The notes under the pieces were generated by a model, which saw only the letters and a program-made list of their open reading frames with translations, was not told the DNA's origin and ran no database searches. A stretch of DNA of 64,000 nucleotides from Cohnella baijiui (lineage in GTDB: Bacteria; Bacillota; Bacilli; Paenibacillales; Paenibacillaceae): the NCBI RefSeq assembly GCF_020731285.1, contig NZ_JAJFOW010000002.1, positions 186,001 through 250,000 on the forward strand. The letters are read 5' to 3'. Shown piece by piece: positions 44,778-53,346 of the stretch (its first letter is position 1; every line of letters starts with the position of its first letter). The position numbers and the translations under genes were made by a program.

Positions 44778-44807
44778 TTTATATTGATTGATTCATTCGT
44801 TCAATAT
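44778..44807 (-). promoter_or_regulatory. Candidate promoter and operator of the flavoprotein gene
   Basis: A 7-bp inverted repeat ATATTGA (44781-44787) and TCAATAT (44801-44807) spans TTGAAC (-35 candidate, 44799-44804) and TATAAA (-10 candidate, 44778-44783) on the minus strand. The 15-bp spacer is short, so promoter strength is doubtful. Confidence 0.4.
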
Positions 44808-44828
44808 TCGGCTTCTAAGCATGGAGGG

Positions 44829-46310
44829 TTATTTCTGCTCCGATACACGAACACGCTTCATGAAAAGAGAGATGACAAAACCTACAATCGCAACAACAAT
44901 CGCCATTTCAAAAACATGCTGTATGCCTGCTGTCAAAGCAAGCGCCTCGTCGGCTGGGTCCGCCTGGTCTGTCGTTTGCTTCAGAAAGCTGCTCATGCCC
45001 ACCGACATGATACTTACCGCAACCGCTGTGCCGATCGCACCCGCCACCTGCTGGACCGTATTCATGATTGCGCTGCCGTGCGGGTAAAGTGAAGGAGGCA
45101 ATTGGTTCAGACCATTCGCCTGCGAAGGCATCCATACCATGGAGATCCCGATCATCAAAAAGGTATGAAGCGCAATGATTGGGGTGATGGTCGTCGTTGT
45201 CGTAATACCTGAGAGTAACCAGAGCACGACGGATATCAAGGCCAAACCTGCGGGAACAACCCATCTTGGCCCCATTTTATCGAATAATCTGCCCATAATC
45301 GGCTGCATGATCGCGTTCACGATCCCCCCGGGCAACAAAATAAGTCCGGCAGAAAAAGCGTTCAGACCGAGGCCTCTAATCAAATACATGGGCAACATAA
45401 GCATGGCTGCCATCATCACCATGACGGCAATCATAAGATTAACAGTGCCAATCGTAAACATGGGCTGTTTGAATGCCCTCAAGTCCATCATGGGCTGCTT
45501 CATTCGCAATTGACGTACCGCAAATATCAAAAGCGCCAATAAGCCGACAATCAACGGAATCACAACCTTGGGTGATCCAAGCCCTCCTTCTCCTTCCCCG
45601 GCGCCGCTTAAAGCAAATACAAGCCCGCCGAAGCCAAGCGTAGATAAGATAAGCGAATAGATATCTATTTTCGGCTTGGTAATCATCGATATATTTTGCA
45701 TATATCGCATTCCAAACCAAAGAGAGAACGCCAAAACAGGAAGAGACAATCCGAAAATCCAGTTAAAGCTAAGATGCTCGATCAACAGACCGGAAAGGGT
45801 AGGTCCGACAGCAGGAGCAACTACAAGGACAAGCCCGATCAGTCCGTAGGTTCCTCCCCTCTTCTCGGGTGGAATAATGACCAGTACGGTGTGAAACATC
45901 AGCGGGAGTATGAGCGCTACGCCAGCAGCTTGAATCACCCGTGCCATCATGAGCAATTCAAATCCCGGGGCAACGGTCGCCACCGCTGTGCCGAGTAAAG
46001 ACAAGAGGAGCGAAGCCGTGAACAATTGTCTGGTTGTAAACCATTGAAGAAACAACCCGGATACCGGAACCAATATGCCCAGGGTCAGTAAGTAACCCGT
46101 CGTCAGCCATTGGGCCGTTGCGGCGGTGATATGAAACAGGTTGATTAAATCGCTGAGCGCTACGTTTAAAGCCGTCTCGTTAAACATCCCAATAAATCCG
46201 CTTAATAGCAACGAAATCATGATGGGAACGACTTTATATTTTTGCACCGCTTGATGCTGCTGATCTTCTATGGTTACCGCTTGTATACTCTCCACTCTCC
46301 CAGTGATCAT
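44829..46310 (-). CDS. DHA2-family (EmrB/QacA-type) MFS drug exporter
   Basis: 493 residues with about 14 predicted membrane segments, the size and layout of DHA2 proton-coupled drug exporters. Segment 1 region GFIGMFNETALNVAL and the motif C-like stretch VLVVAPAVGPTLSG support export. Resembles the LmrB/EmrB group; the substrate is unknown. The ATG at 46310 has no good ribosome binding site, and the mapped promoter would leave a leader of only a few bases. A 23-bp dyad ends 16 bp upstream. Confidence 0.9.
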   Translation of the reverse strand: MITGRVESIQAVTIEDQQHQAVQKYKVVPIMISLLLSGFIGMFNETALNVALSDLINLFHITAATAQWLTTGYLLTLGILVPVSGLFLQWFTTRQLFTASLLLSLLGTAVATVAPGFELLMMARVIQAAGVALILPLMFHTVLVIIPPEKRGGTYGLIGLVLVVAPAVGPTLSGLLIEHLSFNWIFGLSLPVLAFSLWFGMRYMQNISMITKPKIDIYSLILSTLGFGGLVFALSGAGEGEGGLGSPKVVIPLIVGLLALLIFAVRQLRMKQPMMDLRAFKQPMFTIGTVNLMIAVMVMMAAMLMLPMYLIRGLGLNAFSAGLILLPGGIVNAIMQPIMGRLFDKMGPRWVVPAGLALISVVLWLLSGITTTTTITPIIALHTFLMIGISMVWMPSQANGLNQLPPSLYPHGSAIMNTVQQVAGAIGTAVAVSIMSVGMSSFLKQTTDQADPADEALALTAGIQHVFEMAIVVAIVGFVISLFMKRVRVSEQK

Positions 46311-46325
46311 TCGATATTTTAGATA

Positions 46326-46348
46326 TTAAAGGCATTCGTTATCTTTAA
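46326..46348 (-). promoter_or_regulatory. Dyad A before the efflux pump gene (shared 23-bp element)
   Basis: On the minus strand TTAAAG-N11-CTTTAA, with inner bases ATAACGAATGC. The same element stands before the DinB-type gene. It fits a promoter ATCAAT (46348-46353), 17-bp spacer, TTTAAT (46325-46330), so a bound repressor would cover the promoter core. Confidence 0.65.
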
Positions 46349-46435
46349 TTGATCAAAAAAAGGGTTATCTAACGATCTTCCGTTCCGCAAAAGATTCACC
46401 TCCTTATCGATTCAATCATGCCCGCCTTGAAATTA

Positions 46436-46906
46436 CTAAGGTTTAACAAGGTTCATTTTCGGCGGGATATACCCGAGTTGCCGGCCCATTTTGACAATTT
46501 GTCCTCTATGATGAAATTCGTGGGTGATGCAGTGCGTAAATAGCCATAATTCGGTTAACTCTACGCTGCCGCTCTGCCAGGATGCTTGAACGGCAGGATC
46601 CCCTTTGTTTTTATATTCATTCAGAAATTCATGAACCAGGGCATCCGTTTTCTTAAAAACTTCACGCATTTCCTGTACATGGCCAACGGATTCCGGCTTT
46701 ACTTTGGGAAGCGATTGACCAAGGGCACGAACCCCCAACCATACTCGATAACAATCGGCAACATGCAAATGTAGACTGCGAATCGAAACTCCGCCTAAGG
46801 TTTCAAGTTCTTTCACATAATCTGTAGGGGACAAAGTTTCGCAATAACGAAATAACGATTCCCTTGTGCGTTGGATCAAATCATACTGGTTTTTGAATAC
46901 ATCCAT
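46436..46906 (-). CDS. DinB-fold metal-dependent protein
   Basis: 156 residues from the ATG at 46906, about 7 nt after AAGGAG. A four-helix DinB fold with the metal triad at about His48 (LHLHVAD), His129 and His133 (THEFHHRGQ). This superfamily includes thiol S-transferases that use bacillithiol or mycothiol, which would suit the redox genes around it; it is not related to the DinB polymerase. Lies between the Rrf2 and efflux genes, downstream of dyad B. Confidence 0.88.
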   Translation of the reverse strand: MDVFKNQYDLIQRTRESLFRYCETLSPTDYVKELETLGGVSIRSLHLHVADCYRVWLGVRALGQSLPKVKPESVGHVQEMREVFKKTDALVHEFLNEYKNKGDPAVQASWQSGSVELTELWLFTHCITHEFHHRGQIVKMGRQLGYIPPKMNLVKP

Positions 46907-46929
46907 TTCGCGATCTCCTTTTATAGATT

Positions 46930-46952
46930 TTAAAGGCACCAGTTGTCTTTAA
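46930..46952 (-). promoter_or_regulatory. Dyad B before the DinB-type gene (shared 23-bp element)
   Basis: On the minus strand TTAAAG-N11-CTTTAA with inner bases ACAACTGGTGC; 18 of 23 positions match dyad A. It coincides with TTCAAT (46952-46957), 17-bp spacer, TTTAAA (46929-46934), 24 bp before the start codon. Confidence 0.68.
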
Positions 46953-46970
46953 TTGAATAAAAAAGAAGGG

Positions 46971-47372
46971 TTAGATCACGATATTCATTTCCCGCACAAG
47001 ATCCGACATTTTCTGATTTCTCAACTGTTCTTCCATCTTCTCTTCTGCCGCTAGCACCACCTTTTGAATCGGACATCCCGGTCCATGATCGAAACTGCAA
47101 TCGAACAAGGAGGCTGAGCCTTCAATCGCATGTATAATGTCAAGGAATGAAATCTGTTCCCAATTTCGTTTGAGTCGATAGCCGCCATTCACCCCCGTTA
47201 TCGATTCAATCATGCCCGCCTTCACCAACTTGGTCAGGATTTTGGACAAATAGGTCGGAGACACATTTTGCCGCTCCGCCAACTGTTGTACACCCATTGG
47301 CTTTTGGGGAGTCGCCGCAGTAAGAAAAAGCATCGTATGGAGGGCATAATCGGTAGCCTTAGAGAACTTCAT
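46971..47372 (-). CDS. Rrf2-family transcriptional regulator
   Basis: 133 residues. An N-terminal winged helix-turn-helix (FSKATDYALHTMLFL, then VQQLAERQNVSPTYLSKILTKLVKAGMI) and the family motif GVNGGYRL. Two cysteines, C92 and C100, lie in FDCSFDHGPGCPIQ, where Fe-S members such as NsrR have three; a thiol-switch sensor is more likely than a cluster. GGGGTG precedes the ATG. It is the likely binder of dyads A and B downstream. Confidence 0.9.
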   Translation of the reverse strand: MKFSKATDYALHTMLFLTAATPQKPMGVQQLAERQNVSPTYLSKILTKLVKAGMIESITGVNGGYRLKRNWEQISFLDIIHAIEGSASLFDCSFDHGPGCPIQKVVLAAEEKMEEQLRNQKMSDLVREMNIVI

Positions 47373-47438
47373 TCGTCATCACCCCAAACTCAGACTTTAT
47401 GTGTCTATAATAACGATTATGCTCGATACCGTCAAGGA

Positions 47439-47528
47439 TCAAGCATTCGACCGGAATAGCGGTATGAAAATGACCTCCTTTCCCGTTTCATCGTTCACAA
47501 CGATTTCGTCGCTTATAGGCAGGCCGGC
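47439..47528 (-). other. Protein-like open stretch after the GH29 gene, no start codon
   Basis: After a TAG at 47529-47531 a 29-codon open stretch reads GLPISDEIVVNDETGKEV then IFIPLFRSNA and stops. It looks like a protein C-terminus, but it has no suitable start (one internal GTG without ribosome binding site). A decayed gene end or chance are both possible. The rest of the 47373-47548 gap holds the Rrf2 promoter region and a GGCCGGCC palindrome at 47522-47529. Confidence 0.25.
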
Positions 47529-47548
47529 CTAAACCAGCCCGCCCCGAC

Positions 47549-49039
47549 TTATAACTCGATCGCCAAGCAGTTTACATAAGGCGTCGGCAACCGGTCCGGC
47601 AGCGATACGACCAGCGCGCCGTAGGCTTGGTGAAAAGGAACGTCCCCTGCGCCTAACAGCCGCACGTTCTTTACTTTCTCCTGCGGTGAAAAGGTTCGCA
47701 TGATGGCCCGATTGTCGTTAGGCGCACGCATTTGAAACGCATAAACCGTATTGTCTTTCTGCGTAAAACGGAAATCCGACGCATTCCAGTCCACCTGGTC
47801 CTCCTTGAAGTGGTCGATGACCACTTTGGAAGCTCCTTCTCCCGAAACGCGAAATGGTCTGGTACCGTAGATGCCTTCGGAGCAGATCTCCGTCCATCGG
47901 GCCATCTCCTTCAAAATGAATCGACATTCATCGTCAATCGTGCCATCGGGTTTCTGAGGGACATTGAGCAGCAGATTGCCGTTCTTGGCGACGATGTCGA
48001 CGAAGATCTCGATGACATGCCCCGGTTTTTTATAAACCGTTTTGACATGATAAAACCAATCGCCTACGCAAGTGTCCGTCTGCCAAGGCTCGGGCTTGAT
48101 ATCCGGCTCCTGGCTGCGCTCGATGTCGAGCACTCCGATGGAGTAGATTTCTTGGCGGCGGTCCTTCTGATTGTAGATCGCTTGGTTTACGCCTCCATGC
48201 AGCGATGCGCTCGTATTGTACAAATGTGCGACCGCGAGGAGACCGGGCGTGAACGCGGGATGATCCAGCGAAATGTCCGTATTTCCCCACGTGTTGACGA
48301 ACGGCAGCCCGCCGTCCGAGTATAGGAGATCCGGCTGATACCGATCGATGACTTCCTTCATCACATCGAACCAGCGCTGGTGCCACCAGGGATTGGACGT
48401 ATACCACGGATCCAGATCGAAGTGCTTTCGATCGGGAGCGAAGTGTTCCCGGTTCGGCAAATACAAATCTTCGTATTTCGCATCGTTTCCATCATACGGA
48501 ACGTTTCGATACGGGCCTTCTTTATCATAGCCTTTGTTCCATTGAAACCAGCTGAATGTAGCCCCCATATGCTCGGTCAATCCGAAAGGCAATCCCCGCC
48601 TCGAAGCCGCCGCTTTCCAGAGGGCGACGATGTCTTTTTTAGGCCCCATCTTGGCCGAGTTCCATTTGTGAATTTGGGAATCGTAGTTAAAGAAGTTGTC
48701 GTGATGCATCGCCTGCGCCACGAAATATTTGGCTCCCGCGGCCACGTACAGATCCATTAAGCCTTCCGGATCAAACTTTTCCGCCCTCCAGAGCTGCACG
48801 ATGTCTTTATATCCGAATTCGGAGGGATGGCCGTAATGCCGGATGTGGTACCGGTATTGATCGGAACCTTCGCAGTACATGTTCCTCGCGTACCAGTCTC
48901 CGTACATCGGCACGGATTGGGCGCCCCAGTGCGACCAGATGCCGAGCTTGGCATCCCGGAACCAATCCGGGCATTCAAATGTCCTCAGCGATTCGAAGGT
49001 AGGCTCAAAAGGACCTTTGGCGATTTCCGTATGAAGCAT
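47549..49039 (-). CDS. GH29 alpha-L-fucosidase
   Basis: 496 residues from the ATG at 49039, 8 nt after GGGAGG. Barrel motifs: FRDAKLGIWSHWG near the start, AKYFVAQAMHHDNF near 105, and LLYSDGGLP near 241 with the nucleophile Asp. C-terminal beta domain from about 400. No signal peptide, so it works on imported fucosides. GH29 enzymes hydrolyse terminal alpha-L-fucose with retention. Last gene of the fucoside operon. Confidence 0.92.
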   Translation of the reverse strand: MLHTEIAKGPFEPTFESLRTFECPDWFRDAKLGIWSHWGAQSVPMYGDWYARNMYCEGSDQYRYHIRHYGHPSEFGYKDIVQLWRAEKFDPEGLMDLYVAAGAKYFVAQAMHHDNFFNYDSQIHKWNSAKMGPKKDIVALWKAAASRRGLPFGLTEHMGATFSWFQWNKGYDKEGPYRNVPYDGNDAKYEDLYLPNREHFAPDRKHFDLDPWYTSNPWWHQRWFDVMKEVIDRYQPDLLYSDGGLPFVNTWGNTDISLDHPAFTPGLLAVAHLYNTSASLHGGVNQAIYNQKDRRQEIYSIGVLDIERSQEPDIKPEPWQTDTCVGDWFYHVKTVYKKPGHVIEIFVDIVAKNGNLLLNVPQKPDGTIDDECRFILKEMARWTEICSEGIYGTRPFRVSGEGASKVVIDHFKEDQVDWNASDFRFTQKDNTVYAFQMRAPNDNRAIMRTFSPQEKVKNVRLLGAGDVPFHQAYGALVVSLPDRLPTPYVNCLAIEL

Positions 49040-49107
49040 GCAAGCATCCTCCCTCCCTATTTCTTGATTCATTGACGAATGCGGCTCTCTCTGGGCGCCC
49101 TGAAATC

Positions 49108-51432
49108 TTAAACGATAGAATCTGGAGCCGGATGAGCGCGCAAAACGATCTTCATTCCCGCCTCTGCTTCGATTGAAAAAACGGCGTCATCCCATTGTCC
49201 GGATCCGCCCCTTGCACCTTCGACCGTCAAGCGAATCGGCTGATCGCACCGAATGCGGTACGCACCGTCCCGTTCCGGCCTCAGCACGGCGTGCTTCAAT
49301 TGGCCATCCCGCCAGGCAAGATCCACCGTTACGCCGCCGCGTGCGCGAAGCCCGGTCACTTCGCCGTTCGGCCAGGCCCGGGGCAATGCGGGCAACAAAT
49401 GAATCTCGTCCGCATGGCTTTGCAGCAGCATCTCCGCGATGCCCGCCGTCCCGCCAAAGTTGCCGTCGATCTGAAACGGCGGATGATTGTCAAGCAGATT
49501 GGGCAGGGTGGAATGTGTCAAGAGCGCCTTGACGTTCGCATATGCTTCATCCGCATCCCTGAGACGCGCCCAAAAATTCACGATCCACGCCCTGCTCCAG
49601 CCTGTGTGGCCGCCCCCGTTGGCGAGTCGGCGCTCCAGCGTTCGGCGTGCAGCCATGCTTAATTCCGGCGTCTTATCTGGCGTTATTTGCGTTCCGGGAT
49701 GCAAGGCGAACAAATGCGAAATATGACGGTGGCCGGGCTCTACCTCCTCGTAATCCTCCATCCACTCCTGGATTTGCCCATGACGTCCGATGCGGGGCTG
49801 CGGCAGCTGTTCCATCGATTGCCTTAGCGCGGCCAGGAAGTCCGCATCCGTTTCCAAAAGTTCGCCTGCCGCCAGGCAAGCGAGGAACAATTCGCAGGCG
49901 ATCTGGCTGTCCATGGACGGCCCGTAGCAGAGAACGCCCGTTTCTCCGCTTGGCAAACGATACGCGTTTTCGGGAGAGACAGAAGGACATGTAACCCGTT
50001 CTCCCGTCGGAAGCTCGACCATATAATCGAGAAGAAAAACGGCCGCTTCTTTCATCATCGGGTAGGCGAGCTTCAAAAACGCGTCGTTTGGCTCGAATCG
50101 ATAGTGCTCCCAGAGATGCAGGCTTAACCAAGCCAGGCCAAGCGGCCAATAGGTGGACGCCGGCCAAAGATCCTGGGGAGCGGTGTCCGCCCACAAATCG
50201 GTATTGTGATGGGCCGTGCTCCCGCGGCAGCCATACATCGCTTGGGCGGTCCGGCGTCCGTTCGGAATCATTCGCTCGATCAATTCGAAGAGCGGCTCGT
50301 GGCATTCGGACAAGTGGCAAATTTCGGCCGACCAGTAGTTCATTTGCGTATTGATATTGATGGTGAATTTGCTGTCCCAAGCCGGCAGCATATCCTTGTT
50401 CCAAATCCCTTGCAAATTCGCGGGCAGGGATCCCGGACGGCTCGAAGCGATGAGGAGATAACGGCCATACCGAAAATAGAGAGCCAGCAGTCCGGGGTCT
50501 TCCGCACCGGCCTTCATCCGCTCCAGTCGCTTCGCCGTGTCTTCTTCCGCGACATCGGATTCGCCGTCAAGCCGCAGCGTCATCCGGCCGTATAACTTGC
50601 GATAATCTTCCTCGTGCGCGGCCAGCGCCTCCAGATACGGCCGCGAAGCAACTCGCTTGGCGTTGGCAATTGCCGCAGCTTCCGGGTCGCATTCCCGAAA
50701 ACTCGTGGCAGCCGCAATGACCAAGGTGGCTGCATCGGCATTCTCAACGACGAGATGCTCCCCGATCGTTTGCATGCGCCCCCCTTCCGGACGGCACAGG
50801 AGCACGCCGCTGTAGTCGACGCCACCGCCGCTGTTGCCGCTCATCACGATGGCATGTCCATCCTCCGCGCGAATGCGGTCGACATAGCGGAATCTCTCCC
50901 GTCCCAATCTTGCCGTGAACGAAATCCGGCCGGGCGTATCGGCCGTCAATCGAATCACGATCGCGCCGTCCGGATAGCTGGCGAACATTTGACGACGGTA
51001 GCTCACCTTCCCCCGCATATAGGATATGTTCACCACGGCCTTCGCCAAATCGAGCTCCCGTTCATAATCCGTTGTCTCTTGATCGGCTGGCGCTTCGAAT
51101 TGAAGATACAGGTCCCCGAGCGGCACATAATGACGTTGGGTTTCGGGAATGGCGGTCAGGGCAAGCGAAGCGAGACGTTCGGCCTCCTTTAGCTTCCCAT
51201 CCAAAAGAAGGCGGCGAATTTCCGGGAGATGCTTCAAGGCATCCGGATTGTGACGATCCCGCGATCCGCCGTGCCATAGGGAATCCTCATTGAGTTGAAG
51301 CCGTTCGGAGCGCGGATCTCCGAACACCATCGCGCCCAGCCTTCCGTTGCCGATCGGAAGGGCTTCTTCCCAATGCGATGCAGGAGAACGAAAATACAGC
51401 CGATCCTTGGACTCGAACCTTTCCTCATGCAT
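49108..51432 (-). CDS. GH95 alpha-L-fucosidase (or alpha-L-galactosidase)
   Basis: 774 residues from the ATG at 51432 with GGAG 6 nt upstream (an ATG at 51444 abuts AAAGG). N-terminal beta domain (ALPIGNGRLGAMVFG, LQLNEDSLWHGG), an (alpha/alpha)6 barrel with LQGIWNKDMLPAWDSKFTIN and NTQMNYW, WSRAWIVNFWARL and the QIDGNFGGTAGIAEML segment typical of GH95. No signal peptide. GH95 enzymes hydrolyse alpha-1,2-fucosides with inversion. It complements GH29, giving linkage breadth. Confidence 0.93.
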   Translation of the reverse strand: MHEERFESKDRLYFRSPASHWEEALPIGNGRLGAMVFGDPRSERLQLNEDSLWHGGSRDRHNPDALKHLPEIRRLLLDGKLKEAERLASLALTAIPETQRHYVPLGDLYLQFEAPADQETTDYERELDLAKAVVNISYMRGKVSYRRQMFASYPDGAIVIRLTADTPGRISFTARLGRERFRYVDRIRAEDGHAIVMSGNSGGGVDYSGVLLCRPEGGRMQTIGEHLVVENADAATLVIAAATSFRECDPEAAAIANAKRVASRPYLEALAAHEEDYRKLYGRMTLRLDGESDVAEEDTAKRLERMKAGAEDPGLLALYFRYGRYLLIASSRPGSLPANLQGIWNKDMLPAWDSKFTININTQMNYWSAEICHLSECHEPLFELIERMIPNGRRTAQAMYGCRGSTAHHNTDLWADTAPQDLWPASTYWPLGLAWLSLHLWEHYRFEPNDAFLKLAYPMMKEAAVFLLDYMVELPTGERVTCPSVSPENAYRLPSGETGVLCYGPSMDSQIACELFLACLAAGELLETDADFLAALRQSMEQLPQPRIGRHGQIQEWMEDYEEVEPGHRHISHLFALHPGTQITPDKTPELSMAARRTLERRLANGGGHTGWSRAWIVNFWARLRDADEAYANVKALLTHSTLPNLLDNHPPFQIDGNFGGTAGIAEMLLQSHADEIHLLPALPRAWPNGEVTGLRARGGVTVDLAWRDGQLKHAVLRPERDGAYRIRCDQPIRLTVEGARGGSGQWDDAVFSIEAEAGMKIVLRAHPAPDSIV

Positions 51433-51465
51433 GCCGGACTCCATCCTTTCCTTCTCGTCGGTACG

Positions 51466-52311
51466 TTAAAGCGCTTGCAGCTTATAAAACGTCTTCGCGT
51501 TGGCGCCGAACAATTTCTCCCGCTCCGAAGGTCCCCAGCGATCCGGGAGAGCGTGCTCCAAAATGTCGACAACCTGGTCATACCGGGCGGCCATCAGACA
51601 TACCGGCCAATCGCTTCCGAACATCACGCGATCCGGCCCAAACAGCTCGATCGTATTTTGAATGTAAGCAACGAAATCTTCCCGCTCCCAGCGCTCGTGC
51701 TCCGCCTCCGTCACCATCCCGGACAGCTTGCACCAAATATTCGGCAATCGGGCCATATCTCTCATGCGCTCGAGCCAAGGCTCGATCTCGCCGTCCCTGA
51801 TTCGCGGCTTCGCGATATGATCGATGACGCCCCGAAGCCCAGGCACGCGATGAAGCAACCGTACCGCAACATCCAGTTGGTTGCTTGTTAACAGCAAATC
51901 GACCGGCACGTCCTCCTCCGCGTATCCGCGAAGCGCCTCGACAAAAGCCGGTTCCAGCATTCGCTCCGCGTCGGGCATTTCTTGAATCATCACGCGGAAG
52001 CCCACGAATTTGGGATGGCGTCTGAACGTTTCGTAATGTTTCCGATGCTCGGGATCGAACAGATCCAGCCAGCCTACGACCCCCAAAATGGAAGGATGCT
52101 GCTCCGCCAGAGACAACAGGTATCGCGTTTCCTCCAGCGTCGGCGCCGCCTGCACCGCGATGCTGCCATCGATTCGAAACGCCGCAAAATGGGGAGCGAG
52201 ATGATCGGGCAGAAAGTCCCGATAAAGCGTCGGAATGGCGGGGGTGATCCAGCCGTAATCGCCGCGGTCGATTTTCCAATAGTGTTGGTGCGCGTCGATT
52301 CTCATCGTCAT
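51466..52311 (-). CDS. Amidohydrolase-family lactonase (probable L-fuconolactonase)
   Basis: 281 residues from the ATG at 52311, which overlaps the dehydrogenase stop by 4 nt (ATGA). The longer frame to 52731 is a shadow of the dehydrogenase gene. Metal-site HxH at residues 8-10 (DAHQHYW), PDHLAPHFAAF, later VMFGSDWPVC with the catalytic Asp. This subgroup of amidohydrolase family 2 hydrolyses sugar lactones, including L-fucono-1,5-lactone. Position between dehydrogenase and fucosidases supports that substrate. Confidence 0.85.
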   Translation of the reverse strand: MTMRIDAHQHYWKIDRGDYGWITPAIPTLYRDFLPDHLAPHFAAFRIDGSIAVQAAPTLEETRYLLSLAEQHPSILGVVGWLDLFDPEHRKHYETFRRHPKFVGFRVMIQEMPDAERMLEPAFVEALRGYAEEDVPVDLLLTSNQLDVAVRLLHRVPGLRGVIDHIAKPRIRDGEIEPWLERMRDMARLPNIWCKLSGMVTEAEHERWEREDFVAYIQNTIELFGPDRVMFGSDWPVCLMAARYDQVVDILEHALPDRWGPSEREKLFGANAKTFYKLQAL

Positions 52312-53324
52312 GACAGTTCCACCATCGCTTTGATCACGTTCGACCTGGGATCCAGCCAGTCGTCGAATCGATCGATCATCTCCTCGAACGACGATCGATG
52401 CGTTATATAACTGCCTACGTCGATTGCGCCGCTTCCTACAACCTCGAGCACATGGAGAAAATCCTCCTTCGTGGCATTCCGGCTGCCCATCAGCGTCATC
52501 TCGCGTTTGTGAAATTCGGGGTCGTCGAAAGCAATTTCCCCCTTCACAAGCCCGACGTACACAAGCTTGCCGCCGTGCGCGACATACCGGAAGGCGTCCG
52601 TCATGGAAGCTGCGTTCCCGGTCGCGTCGAAGACAACCGTCGGATATTCGCCTTCCGTCAAGCGCAACAACTGCAAGTCCGGATCTTTCCGTGTATGAAC
52701 CGTATGGTCGACCTTTGCCCACTGTTGGCAAAAGGCGAGCCGTTCGTCATGGATATCCATGGCGATGACCTGCGCGCCCCGTTGCTTGGCGAATGCCATG
52801 ACGCCAAGTCCAATCGGTCCGGCGCCGATGACAAGCGCGTTCTCTCCAGGCCTCAGCTCCGATCGACGCACGGCATGGGCGCCGATGCTGAGCGGCTCGA
52901 TGACCGCCGCTTCGTCGAGCGACAGCCCGTTCGCGTTGATCAGATGCGTAACCGGCACGGAGATCAACTCGCGCATGCCGCCGTCGATATGGACGCCGAG
53001 CACGCGCATTTGCGTGCAGCAGTTGGTCTTGCCATTGCGGCAGGCCACGCATGCGCCGCAATGCAAATACGGGAGAACGCTAACCCGGTCGCCTTGGCGG
53101 AATCCTTCTTCGTTATCGCCGATCCGCTCGATGACGCCCGATAGCTCGTGGCCCAGAATACGCGGATAGGAGAAGAAGGGTTGGTTTCCCTTGTACGCAT
53201 GCATGTCCGTGCCGCAGATGCCGATGCGCTTGATTCGAACGATCGCTTCTCCAGGCACGAAGGCGGGCTCCTCCAGCTCGATCAATTCGAACTGTTCGAC
53301 TTCTCGGCAAATCATACCTCTCAT
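52308..53324 (-). CDS. Zinc-dependent medium-chain sugar dehydrogenase
   Basis: 338 residues. Catalytic zinc ligands C37 and H59-E60, structural zinc Cys at 89, 92, 95 and 103, Rossmann motif GAGPIGLG near 168. It belongs to the L-threonine/sorbitol-dehydrogenase-like group. In this operon it could oxidise L-fucose to the lactone or act later on a keto-deoxy acid. Overlaps the amidohydrolase gene by 4 nt, implying translational coupling. Confidence 0.9.
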   Translation of the reverse strand: MRGMICREVEQFELIELEEPAFVPGEAIVRIKRIGICGTDMHAYKGNQPFFSYPRILGHELSGVIERIGDNEEGFRQGDRVSVLPYLHCGACVACRNGKTNCCTQMRVLGVHIDGGMRELISVPVTHLINANGLSLDEAAVIEPLSIGAHAVRRSELRPGENALVIGAGPIGLGVMAFAKQRGAQVIAMDIHDERLAFCQQWAKVDHTVHTRKDPDLQLLRLTEGEYPTVVFDATGNAASMTDAFRYVAHGGKLVYVGLVKGEIAFDDPEFHKREMTLMGSRNATKEDFLHVLEVVGSGAIDVGSYITHRSSFEEMIDRFDDWLDPRSNVIKAMVELS

Positions 53325-53346
53325 GGCGAAGTCCCTCTCTTCAATG

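Noticed and set aside
46436..46906. DinB as a DNA-damage polymerase gene
   Set aside because: The 156-residue four-helix metal-binding protein belongs to the DinB superfamily and has no polymerase motifs.
52312..52731. N-terminal extension of the amidohydrolase frame
   Set aside because: The extension reads in a shifted frame through the zinc dehydrogenase gene. The HxH start region and the ATGA overlap place the start at 52311.
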